Of a stretch of 57,533 bases of DNA, positions 23,713 through 31,126 are shown piece by piece (within the stretch, counting starts at the first letter, position 1; every line of letters begins with the position of its first letter). This DNA is from Chloroherpetonaceae bacterium (GTDB taxonomy: Bacteria > Bacteroidota > Chlorobiia > Chlorobiales > Thermochlorobacteraceae), in assembly GCA_025055975.1 (NCBI GenBank), contig JANWWM010000062.1, forward strand, positions 1-57,533, read 5' to 3'. A program made the translations under genes and the position numbers. The notes under the pieces are model-generated. The model had not been told where the DNA came from, did not search any database, and worked only from the letters and a program-made list of their open reading frames with translations.

Positions 23713-24028
23713 TTATTCTGTCGGGACGTAAAACCGCGTGAATCCTTTTGCCTTTAAGCCTTCTTTCAGTTTCACATCGCCCGTCCACAATTCCCCCTCT
23801 AACTCTAATGTTGCCGCTACAAAAATCATATTCTTTTCATCAACGTCTTCGCACAACTTTATCGCCGTCTCTATGCATTCGTTGGAGATAAGTTCTTCAT
23901 CATAGATGCTGATTTTTTTCAGAATAGCACTTAATGCCTTTCTGCGAGAAGAACTTTTGTCTCACGATGGAGTTTTGTTTCAGCAAAGCGGAAAAGAGCA
24001 GGTTTGTATCAAGAACGACGGGCTTCAA
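23713..24028 (-). pseudogene. decayed PIN-domain toxin
   Basis: Minus-strand reading from a TTG at 24028 gives KPVVLDTNLLFSALLKQNS, a textbook PIN N-terminus (the DTN Asp is the first metal ligand), overlapping the antitoxin stop by about 20 bp. This frame stops after some 45 codons. The C-terminal PIN half continues in another frame: RRKALSAILKKISIYDEELI, then LCEDVDEKN and LEGELWTGDVKLKEGLK, ending PTE at 23713-23715. About 35-40 residues of the middle, including the expected conserved Glu, are missing, and the two parts are in different frames. So an internal deletion with frameshift has broken the toxin. Confidence 0.8.
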
Positions 24029-24239
24029 GTCTATCAATGAACTTTTGCTTGTTCTTTTCCCACCACTCTGCTTGAATCCGCTCGGTCATCTCCCAAAGCT
24101 CGGCTTCGGTTAAAGCGCTTTTTTGAGCGATATCCTCAACTCGCAGATGCGCGATGAAATCCTGCACATACTCTTTGGAGATGAGCGTTTCAGGGAAGCG
24201 AATCACCGCCTCTTTGTTCTCAAACTTGACGCTGACCAT
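24009..24239 (-). CDS. antitoxin of a PIN toxin-antitoxin pair
   Basis: 76 residues, ATG at 24239. A short strand-rich N-terminus (MVSVKFENKEAVIRFPETL) followed by a helical half (VQDFIAHLRVEDIAQKS, AELWEMTERIQAEWWEKNKQ). Antitoxins with this WWEKNK tail commonly precede PIN ribonucleases in Cyanobacteria, Chlorobiota and Bacteroidota. The stop lies inside the start region of the PIN remnant, the usual overlapping order. With the toxin broken, the antitoxin has no obvious partner here; it may persist by chance or neutralise a related toxin elsewhere. Confidence 0.75.
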   Translation of the reverse strand: MVSVKFENKEAVIRFPETLISKEYVQDFIAHLRVEDIAQKSALTEAELWEMTERIQAEWWEKNKQKFIDRLEARRS

Positions 24240-24293
24240 AACAAAACGGTTTAGTTGATAATGAAATGTAACAAAGCAAATGATATGTTTGAT

Positions 24294-24354
24294 TTAATCC
24301 GCGAGCGTCGATAAATCGCCCGCGTCTTGTCCAAGCGATTCAGCTTTGAGCAAG
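24294..24354 (-). repeat. 61-bp direct repeat, native copy at the acs 3' end
   Basis: The source copy of the block repeated at 23637-23697, lying within the last 20 codons of acs. The segment 23698-24293 between the two copies carries the antitoxin and the PIN remnant. Confidence 0.95.
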
Positions 24355-26183
24355 CGGCGCATGATTTTGCCGCTGCGCGTTTTCGGAAGCGTGGCGCGAA
24401 ATTCGATTTCGCTCGGCGTGGCAATCGGTCCCAATTCGCGCCGCACATGGTCGCGCAGAACGCTTTTGAGCGTTTCGTTGGCTTCGTGTCCCGCTCTCAC
24501 CACCACGAAGGCTTTGATGCGCTCGCCCTTGATGTCGTCAGGCAAGCCAACCACCGCCGCTTCTGCGACCGCGCTATGCGTGAGGAACGCGCTCTCCACT
24601 TCCGCCGTGCCAATGCGATGCCCTGCGACGTTCATCACATCGTCGGCTCTGCCCAAGACGCAGATGTAACCTTCTTCATCGTAGAACGCCACGTCGCCCG
24701 ATGTGTAGCAGCCTTCAAAATCTTCCCAGTATTTCTTGTAGCGCGCATCGTCGCCCCAAACGGTGCGCATCATATACGGAAGCGGTCGGCGCAAAATGAG
24801 CAATCCGCCTTGATTGGGCGCGACAGGCTTGCCATCGGGCGTTACGATGTCGGCGATGACCGTCGGCATCGGTTTGCCTGCTTTGCCAAGTTTGGCTTTG
24901 AACGCAGGCAGCGTGCCAATGACGGGCGAGGCGATTTCCGTTTGCCACCAGTTATCGACCACGAATCCGCGCTCGCCAAGAATCGTCTCTTGCGCCCACT
25001 GATGCGCTTCGGGATTGAGCGGCTCGCCCGCGCACGCAATTAAACGCAGCGAACTCACATCGAACTTCTTCACATGCTCTGCGCCGTATTTCATAAACAG
25101 CCGAATCGCCGTGGGCGCGGTGAACATCAAATTCACGCCGTGCCGCTCGACCGTCTGCCAAACAATGCCCGGATGCGGATAGTCAATCGCGCCTTCGCGC
25201 GCCAGCACGGTTGCGCCGTTGAGCAAAGGACCGTAGACGATGTAACTATGCCCGACAATCCAACCAATGTCGGAGGTTGACCAAAAGATGTCGGTTTCTT
25301 TGATGTCGTAGAAGGCGCGCGCAAGGTAGTATGTGCCGACCATATAGCCGCCGTGGACGTGCACGACGCCTTTGGGTTTGCCCGTCGTGCCGCTCGTGTA
25401 GAGAATGAAAAGCGGATGTTCGGCATCGACGATTTCCGCGTCGCAATGCTGCGGCTGATGTTCAATGAACTCAAAGAAATCGACTTCGCGCGAAGAAGTG
25501 AGTTCCTGCTTCGGTTCTTGGCGACGCAAGACGACGATTTTCTCAATGAACTCAATGTCGCGCACGGCTTCATCGACAATGCTTTTGAGGTTGACGGTCT
25601 TGCCTGCGCGGTAAGTTACGTCGGCGCAGAAGACGACCTTCGCGCGAGAGTCTTCAATTCGCGTTTTAAGCGCGCCTACGCCCATTCCCGCATAGACGAC
25701 GGAGTGAATCGCGCCGATGCGCGCGCACGCCAGCATCGCATAGATGCCTTCCACCGTGAGCGGCATATAGATAATCACGCGGTCGCCTTTCCGCACGCCC
25801 GCTTCTTTGAGCGCGTTGGCGACTTGCGAGACGCGGCGAAGCAATCGGTCGTAAGTGACCACGACTTCCTTGCTGCTTTCCGTCGTCCAGATGAGCGCGA
25901 CTTTATTGCGCCGATGGCTATTGACATTGCGGTCGAGCGCGTTGATGGTGATGTTCGTCTTGCCGCCGATGAACCATTCGTGATGCGGCGGTTCGAACTT
26001 CATAACGGCATGCCATTTTTCTTGCCACCAAAGTTCATTGGCAATGCTTTCCCAAAATTTTTCAGGCGCGGAAATGCTGTATCGGTAGAGCGCGTCGTAA
26101 TCTTGAATGAGCGCATTCTTGCGGAGCGATTCGGGCGGCTCGATGACACGTTTTTCAGCGGCGAGCGTCTCGATGGATGACAT
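24294..26183 (-). CDS. acs: acetyl-CoA synthetase (AMP-forming)
   Basis: 629 residues, slightly short of the usual 650. Activates acetate to acetyl-CoA through acetyl-AMP in the cytosol. The adenylate-forming P-loop is YTSGTTGKPKG at 262-272; the A8 hinge region reads GRADDVMNVAGHRIGTAEVE; the C-terminal catalytic/regulated lysine is in PKTRSGKIMRR (Lys606), the residue that Pat-type acetyltransferases acetylate. WWQTE of the acetate pocket is present. GAGGAG about 9 bp before ATG 26183 gives a good ribosome site, unusual here. No acetate permease is adjacent. Confidence 0.97.
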   Translation of the reverse strand: MSSIETLAAEKRVIEPPESLRKNALIQDYDALYRYSISAPEKFWESIANELWWQEKWHAVMKFEPPHHEWFIGGKTNITINALDRNVNSHRRNKVALIWTTESSKEVVVTYDRLLRRVSQVANALKEAGVRKGDRVIIYMPLTVEGIYAMLACARIGAIHSVVYAGMGVGALKTRIEDSRAKVVFCADVTYRAGKTVNLKSIVDEAVRDIEFIEKIVVLRRQEPKQELTSSREVDFFEFIEHQPQHCDAEIVDAEHPLFILYTSGTTGKPKGVVHVHGGYMVGTYYLARAFYDIKETDIFWSTSDIGWIVGHSYIVYGPLLNGATVLAREGAIDYPHPGIVWQTVERHGVNLMFTAPTAIRLFMKYGAEHVKKFDVSSLRLIACAGEPLNPEAHQWAQETILGERGFVVDNWWQTEIASPVIGTLPAFKAKLGKAGKPMPTVIADIVTPDGKPVAPNQGGLLILRRPLPYMMRTVWGDDARYKKYWEDFEGCYTSGDVAFYDEEGYICVLGRADDVMNVAGHRIGTAEVESAFLTHSAVAEAAVVGLPDDIKGERIKAFVVVRAGHEANETLKSVLRDHVRRELGPIATPSEIEFRATLPKTRSGKIMRRLLKAESLGQDAGDLSTLAD

Positions 26184-26273
26184 AGCGGATGCTCCTCGCG
26201 TTTTTGTGGTTGGAAGAAACGTTGGCGGAAAGAAGTTAGAAACGCGACGAGAGAGTTCAAAAAACGCTGAAGC

Positions 26274-26714
26274 CTATGGTTCGTTGCAGGCGCGGCGAAG
26301 GTCAATGAGCAGTTGGTCGAAAAAGGGTCGCACATAAATGGGCGCGTTCTTTTCGTCGTAGCTGACTTCCAGCTTCGGCTTTTCTTTTTCAGCGTCCATC
26401 GCTTTGTAGAGATAGAGGGTGATGGACGTGGAGTCAATTTCGCCGATTAAATGCAATCCGCCGTAAAAAAGCGTTTGGTCGCCCATAAAGACGGGCGCGG
26501 GGAAGCGAGCGGCGGTCAGACGTCCCTCTTCAAAGTTTTCGCTCGTGAGTCGGAAGGCGTTTTTTTCCAAAGCCGTCCTAAGCAACTCGAAGCGATCGAG
26601 TTTGCTTTTGGCGCGGCACTCGATGCGCATCGGACGAGGTTGTCGGACGCTTTCGGCGATGGCGCAACCGGAAAAGATCGCGCCGACAAGAAAAATCTTG
26701 ACGAGCGATTTCAT
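26274..26714 (-). CDS. lipoprotein of unknown function (a)
   Basis: 146 residues with a lipoprotein signal: VKIFLVGAIFSGCAIAE, lipobox FSGC with Cys about residue 17. The mature part has an alpha/beta pattern (FELLRTALEKNAFRLTSENFEEG, then SITLYLYKAM) and ends QLLIDLRRACNEP. The overall layout matches the next lipoprotein (26793-27224), whose end is VDGLRAACQ, so the two are distant paralogues. No catalytic motif seen. Periplasmic or outer-membrane-attached; role unknown. Confidence 0.7.
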   Translation of the reverse strand: MKSLVKIFLVGAIFSGCAIAESVRQPRPMRIECRAKSKLDRFELLRTALEKNAFRLTSENFEEGRLTAARFPAPVFMGDQTLFYGGLHLIGEIDSTSITLYLYKAMDAEKEKPKLEVSYDEKNAPIYVRPFFDQLLIDLRRACNEP

Positions 26715-26744
26715 CGGCGAAAATGCGGCGACGAAGCGAAAATC

Positions 26745-26778
26745 AAAAAACGCGAGGCAAGAATCGCTCTTGCCTCGC
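26745..26778 (-). terminator. intrinsic terminator after lipoprotein (b)
   Basis: GCGAGGCAAGA (26752-26762) and TCTTGCCTCGC (26768-26778) form a perfect 11-bp stem with a 5-nt loop; on the minus strand it is followed by GTTTTTTG. It stands 15 bp after the stop of the gene at 26793-27224. Confidence 0.9.
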
Positions 26779-26792
26779 TTCGATTGACAGGG

Positions 26793-27224
26793 TTACTGAC
26801 AGGCGGCGCGCAGTCCATCGACGATGGGCATAAAGTTTTGGCGGTCTGAAATCTCAGAACGCTCGTCGTGGCTTTCGGTGGCCACGGGCTTGCCGTCGCG
26901 ATCGTGAACGGTTTGCACGATGATGGTAACCGTGCCGTTGTTATAAACGGCGTTGAAGACATACGGACCTTTCACGATGAGATTTTCGCCGATGCCGATA
27001 TACTTGGGCACGCGGTCCGCTTCGATTTCCCCTTTGTCTTCGTTGATGTAATCGATGGTGTAGCGATTGGCTTCGAGCAATTGCTTCGCTTTCGCCAAAA
27101 ATTCGGATTTGCTCAGTTTGCACTGAAACACGATGGGTTTGGGCGCGGCAGGCTTGAAGGTATGGCAACCGCCCGCGACCATTGCCAGCGCCACGAGCAA
27201 AAAAGACGCTTTGCGACAAATCAT
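26793..27224 (-). CDS. lipoprotein of unknown function (b)
   Basis: 143 residues. Lipoprotein signal KASFLLVALAMVAGGCHTF with lipobox AGGC, Cys near residue 20. The mature part contains SKSEFLAKAKQLLEANRY, a helix-strand pair, then EADRVPKYIGIGENLIV and strands TVTIIVQTVHDRDG, ending PIVDGLRAACQ. It shares the fold pattern and C-terminal region with lipoprotein (a). A strong terminator follows, so it is probably expressed separately from (a). Function unknown. Confidence 0.72.
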   Translation of the reverse strand: MICRKASFLLVALAMVAGGCHTFKPAAPKPIVFQCKLSKSEFLAKAKQLLEANRYTIDYINEDKGEIEADRVPKYIGIGENLIVKGPYVFNAVYNNGTVTIIVQTVHDRDGKPVATESHDERSEISDRQNFMPIVDGLRAACQ

Positions 27225-27255
27225 AGCGAGTAGTGGTTAAGTTGAACGAAGCAAC

Positions 27256-27284
27256 GTCGCGCTTCCCAAAAAGAGAAGCGCGAC
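27256..27284. other. intergenic hairpin between two lipoprotein genes
   Basis: GTCGCGCTTC (27256-27265) and GAAGCGCGAC (27275-27284), a perfect 10-bp stem. Neither side has a proper T run, so it may be a weak terminator for the gene at 27293 or an RNA-stability element. Confidence 0.5.
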
Positions 27285-27292
27285 GAAAAACG

Positions 27293-27859
27293 CTATTTCT
27301 GCAATCGCAGAGTTACGGCATAGATGCGCGTTGGTTGTCCGGGAACGGACACCGTTTGCGAGATGGTGCCTTCGACCACGTTGTCCGCGACATATCTGCC
27401 CGAAAACGACGCGGTTGGAAGCGCGACGGTCGCAATTGGCGCGTCTTGTCCCGAAAACGTCCGCGACGGGATCGTAAAGGCGAACGTGTTGCGGTTCGCG
27501 TTCCGACCCCTGACGTCAAACGTAGAGTCGCCTCTGACATTTTGCAAAAGGACGAGCGAAAGCGGACGCGCTTCGCTTGGAGCGACGGCGCGCAAGGAAT
27601 CGTTGGCGTCGAATGTCACTCTCGGATAGCGCGTGAAAAGGTTTTGACTGTTTGCGTCCTGCAGCAAATCAAGCTTGATGGTCGCGTTTCGCGTTTCGGC
27701 GCGACGCTCGTTGTTGACGTCGGTTACGATGACCGTCAGCGGCGCGGAGCCACGCCAAACGCCCTCTCCCGTTCTTGGGAAGTATTCGGGATAGCAACCC
27801 GTCGCCGCGATCGCCAGAGCCATAACGACGGCGAGACGAAAAATTCGATTGGTTTTCAT
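27293..27859 (-). CDS. lipoprotein of unknown function (c)
   Basis: 188 residues. Signal RIFRLAVVMALAIAATGC with lipobox AATGC (Cys about residue 22). The mature part is almost all beta: LTVIVTDVNNERR, NATIKLDLLQD, YPRVTFDANDSLRAV, RTFSGQDAPIATVAL, FSGRYVADNVVEGTISQ, RIYAVTLRLQK. This looks like a small extracellular beta-sandwich. It follows the porin-like gene by 48 bp on the same strand, so the two may function together at the outer membrane. Confidence 0.72.
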   Translation of the reverse strand: MKTNRIFRLAVVMALAIAATGCYPEYFPRTGEGVWRGSAPLTVIVTDVNNERRAETRNATIKLDLLQDANSQNLFTRYPRVTFDANDSLRAVAPSEARPLSLVLLQNVRGDSTFDVRGRNANRNTFAFTIPSRTFSGQDAPIATVALPTASFSGRYVADNVVEGTISQTVSVPGQPTRIYAVTLRLQK

Positions 27860-27907
27860 AGCGCGAAAAAGCGAGTTTTGAGTTTTGCGAATCGATGCGA
27901 TTGGTTT

Positions 27908-29665
27908 TCAGAGATACATGTGGAACTGCGTAATGACCTCGTGTTCGGTGCCGATGCGTTTCATTCCGCCGAGCAACTCACGTCCGGGCGTTACGCTGAT
28001 GGCGCGTCCGTAAATCGGGCGCGGTCGCCAGTGCAACGTGATTTTCGCGTTTTGACCCGAAAGTATCCAGTTGATCCCGAACTCAGGCATAAAGAACGGC
28101 TCCGCCAAACGCTCGAAATCGACATACGACATGCAGAGATAGGGTTGAAATCTGCCCCAGCCTTCCGTGAGTTCATATGGGGTGAGCACGCCCGTTTGCA
28201 TATAGAAGATGTTGCCCGTGCCGTGAACAGGAAAAGAATTTGCGGGACCGTTGAATTCAGGCTGTTGATACAAAGTGGCGGGTCCAGGATTGGCTTGACC
28301 AATCGGCAAAAAGCCAATGTTGCGCACGTAGTTTGGACCGAAGTTCAATCGGTAATACGCGCCGTGCGAAGTAAGCGACCAGCCTTTTGGGTCGGGCGCG
28401 CCGTCGGCTTTGTATCGGAAGGGCAATTCCAAGAAGTAGTCGACCGCCAAATGAAGTTGGTCGGTGTAAGCGGTATCGATGAACGCATCGCGCACGGCGG
28501 CTACCGCGCCTGCGTCTGCGCCGTTCCAGCGACCAAACGCGCCATAGAAAGGATTATTGTTGAGCGGGCTACCGTCGGGATTGCTGTTGAGCGGCGCGGG
28601 ACCCGGACCTGTTGGAGTGGTTGTCGGAAAGATGCCTGCGTTCAAGCCATTGATGATGGCGATTCGGTCTGCGCCCGATAGGTTATTGAAGCTCGCGCGA
28701 GCGGAAGGGTTGCGCGCGAGAAGGTCGCCCAAAATCTCCGTGCCGCTTCGGCTCGGACGCGCATGATGCCAGTGCGCTCGCGGGTGATACATAAAACCTG
28801 CGCCGATGTTGAAGACCTTTTTCGTGCCGAGATACGAGCCGACCATAAACGGCAGGACCGAGCTTTCTTGCTCAAAGAAGTCGTAATTGACATAGGCTTG
28901 ATAGAGCAACCGATTGTTGTCGCCCGCCCATTGCGCGATGTTGTAGGCGTTGGGCAAATTGGTCAGAATCGCCGCCCAGTTGGGTGGGGTCGCGCCCGTC
29001 GCGCCCGCAATGCCAGGGTTAGGAATCGCAAAAGGCTTGGTGAGCACGGCGCGGTAGTTCATTTTGCCGATGGAGCCTTTGAAATACATTCCGAACATGC
29101 GCGCGAATTGGTCGGTCGCGTCGAGCGTTACCCAACCGTAAGCGGGCGAGTCGAAGGCGAGAAAGTTGAGCGTCGCCCAGTTGGTTTGGCGCGAAAGACC
29201 GCTCCACGTGAGAATCCCAATGCCGATGTAGAGCTCGCGGCTCCACTTGAACTCCGTCCAAGCGTCGTGCACGAAAACGCTTTGGCGTTTGCCATCGGTG
29301 AAGTTGTCCGCGCCCGCCGCCAAACCAAAGCCTCCCGTGCTGAACGTTTGGTTATTAATCCCCAAAATCCAAAACAGGAGCAAGCGCTCGCCGATTTGTC
29401 CGTGAAAAAGCATCCGCGAGCGGCGAATGGCGATGTCAAACGCGGCGGTTTCGTTGGGGTTGTTGACCGACGAAGTGCCGGGGTTTTGCGTTTGATAACG
29501 CATCTGAATTTGCGACCACATCAGCATCCGAATGAAGCTCGTGCTGTCGCGGTTCAAGAAGATCTTGATTCCGCCGCCGTATCCTTCCATTCCTTGCGCG
29601 CGGCAGACGTGATGCGATGCGCCACAAACGATGAGCGATAAAAGAAATGCGTGCAGTCGTTTCAT
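27908..29665 (-). CDS. porin-like outer-membrane beta-barrel
   Basis: 585 residues from ATG at 29665, chosen because GGAGG lies 6 bp before it and because the signal peptide follows at once (RLHAFLLSLIVCGASHHVCRA). The mature part has many amphipathic strands with aromatic ends, e.g. FIRMLMWSQIQMRYQTQNP, RLLLFWILGINNQTFSTGG, LHLAVDYFLELPFRYK, NAKITLHWRPRPIYGR, and the last residues EVITQFHMYL end in an aromatic-x-x-Leu. It resembles large anion-type or general porins of Bacteroidota/Chlorobiota, but no substrate can be given. A proline/glycine/asparagine-rich loop lies near the middle. Confidence 0.78.
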   Translation of the reverse strand: MKRLHAFLLSLIVCGASHHVCRAQGMEGYGGGIKIFLNRDSTSFIRMLMWSQIQMRYQTQNPGTSSVNNPNETAAFDIAIRRSRMLFHGQIGERLLLFWILGINNQTFSTGGFGLAAGADNFTDGKRQSVFVHDAWTEFKWSRELYIGIGILTWSGLSRQTNWATLNFLAFDSPAYGWVTLDATDQFARMFGMYFKGSIGKMNYRAVLTKPFAIPNPGIAGATGATPPNWAAILTNLPNAYNIAQWAGDNNRLLYQAYVNYDFFEQESSVLPFMVGSYLGTKKVFNIGAGFMYHPRAHWHHARPSRSGTEILGDLLARNPSARASFNNLSGADRIAIINGLNAGIFPTTTPTGPGPAPLNSNPDGSPLNNNPFYGAFGRWNGADAGAVAAVRDAFIDTAYTDQLHLAVDYFLELPFRYKADGAPDPKGWSLTSHGAYYRLNFGPNYVRNIGFLPIGQANPGPATLYQQPEFNGPANSFPVHGTGNIFYMQTGVLTPYELTEGWGRFQPYLCMSYVDFERLAEPFFMPEFGINWILSGQNAKITLHWRPRPIYGRAISVTPGRELLGGMKRIGTEHEVITQFHMYL

Positions 29666-30103
29666 TCTTTGCCTCCAAAAAGTTTGAGCGTGAATAAGCG
29701 TTTGCGCATTTGCGTTCATTTTTCGACGAAAAAGAACAGCCGCCGCCAAAAGCGGCTCAACGAGCGCGCGATGAAAAACGCATTTGAACTGCTGGAACTG
29801 CTGAACTGCTGGGAACTGCTAAAAGACAACAAGTCACGTCTCGTCAGAAGCGGGAACGCCATCCGACGAAAAGACTCTCGTTGATTTTGGGTTATTCTCC
29901 AATGCGATAATTGGGGCTCAATGAAAGAGCAGGGAAGAACGACGCGCTTCTCGTTGCCAATTATCGTTTTTTTGACGCGAAAATGTTTCGTAGAACTTTT
30001 TGAAAATAAGAATTTCGTCAAGAATGTCAAGTCCGTCGATGTTTTCAAGCGAGGCGAGCGCGATTCGTCGTAACTTGCCAAAAAACTTTGCTCGCCTTTG
30101 CCA
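29666..30103. other. divergent intergenic region between the porin and fmt
   Basis: 438 bp. It should hold the promoters of both the porin (minus) and fmt (plus). A run of AACTGCT units with G or GG spacers lies at 29787-29820. A hairpin AGCCGC...GCGGCT at 29742-29758 is followed on the minus strand by GTTCTTTTT, and could act as an attenuator in the porin leader. No gene recognised. Confidence 0.6.
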
Positions 30104-31024
30104 ATGAATCTCGTCTTTATGGGAACGCCCGACTTTGCCGTTCCCTCGCTCAAAAAAATCGTCGAAGCCAGATTTCCGATTTCGCTCGTCGTTACAAGCC
30201 CCGACAAACCGCGTCGCAGCGCGAGCGACGAACCCGAACCCACGCCCGTCAAGAAAGCGGCGCAGGCGTTGGGATTGCGCGTTCTGGAAGTCGAGGATTT
30301 GAAATCGCCTGAATTCGAAAAAGCGATCCGCGACGCGAAGCCCGACGCGATGGTCGTCGTCGCGTTTCGCATCTTGCCGAAAGAAATTTTCACGATCGCG
30401 CCGACGTTCAATTTGCACGCTTCGCTCCTGCCGAAGTATCGCGGAGCCGCGCCAATCAATTGGGCGATCATCAACGGCGAGACGACGACGGGCGTAACCA
30501 CGTTTTTTCTGCAAGAAAAAGTCGACGCGGGCAACGTCATTTTGCAAAAGTCGCTCGCCATCGAGCCGAATGAAGTCGCCACCGAGCTTGCCGAGCGTCT
30601 TTCCGAACTTGGCGCGGAAGCCGTCGCGGAAACCTTGCGTTTGATGGAATCGGGACAATATCGCTTGGTCCAGCAAGACGATGCGCAGGCGACGAGAGCG
30701 CCCAAACTCACCAAAGAAAACACCCGCATCGATTGGACGAAACCCGCGCGCCAAGTCTTCAACTTCATTCGCGGGCTGTCGGAGCGACCGACGGCGTGGA
30801 CGACGCTCGATGGCAAACAGATGAAAATCTATCGCGCCGCGCTCCTTTCGGAAACCGAAACGGGCGAAGCGGGCAAGTGGATTCAAGCGGGCGAGGCGCT
30901 CTATGTTCAATGCGGCGCGGGGCTGATTGAAGTTCTCTCGCTTCAACTCGAAGGCAAAAAGCGAATGCGCGCGAGCGATTTCTTGCGCGGCTATCGCGCC
31001 AGAGGAACGGAACGCTTCGTCTGA
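30104..31024 (+). CDS. fmt: methionyl-tRNA formyltransferase
   Basis: 306 residues from ATG at 30104 (a TTG six bases earlier is less likely). It formylates initiator Met-tRNA with 10-formyl-THF. N-terminal Rossmann domain begins LVFMGTPDFAVPSL; the catalytic Asn-His-Asp set lies in FNLHASLLPKYRGAAPI and the following TGVTTFFL...VDAGNVIL. The C-terminal OB domain (about 205-306) includes GKQMKIYRAAL and AGEALYVQCG. Not beside def, its frequent partner. Faces the histidine-kinase gene tail to tail. Confidence 0.96.
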   Translation: MNLVFMGTPDFAVPSLKKIVEARFPISLVVTSPDKPRRSASDEPEPTPVKKAAQALGLRVLEVEDLKSPEFEKAIRDAKPDAMVVVAFRILPKEIFTIAPTFNLHASLLPKYRGAAPINWAIINGETTTGVTTFFLQEKVDAGNVILQKSLAIEPNEVATELAERLSELGAEAVAETLRLMESGQYRLVQQDDAQATRAPKLTKENTRIDWTKPARQVFNFIRGLSERPTAWTTLDGKQMKIYRAALLSETETGEAGKWIQAGEALYVQCGAGLIEVLSLQLEGKKRMRASDFLRGYRARGTERFV

Positions 31025-31126
31025 ATGGGATGTCTCGCTCGCGTTTGGAACGCAGGAGGCAATCGCCTTTTGAACGGAAGCAGGAATCCGCTTCGGAGAA
31101 GCGAGAATCGCGGAACGAGAGGAGCT

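Noticed and set aside
23564-23788. 74-codon minus-strand frame over the PIN C-terminus and acs fragment
   Set aside because: Wrong frame: neither the PIN residues nor the AcsA C-terminus are read in it.
29918-30070. Minus-strand frame ending the antisense of fmt (SLENIDGLDILDEILIFKKF)
   Set aside because: It looks protein-like, but it has no start of its own outside fmt and no second line of evidence; possibly a gene remnant, not claimed.
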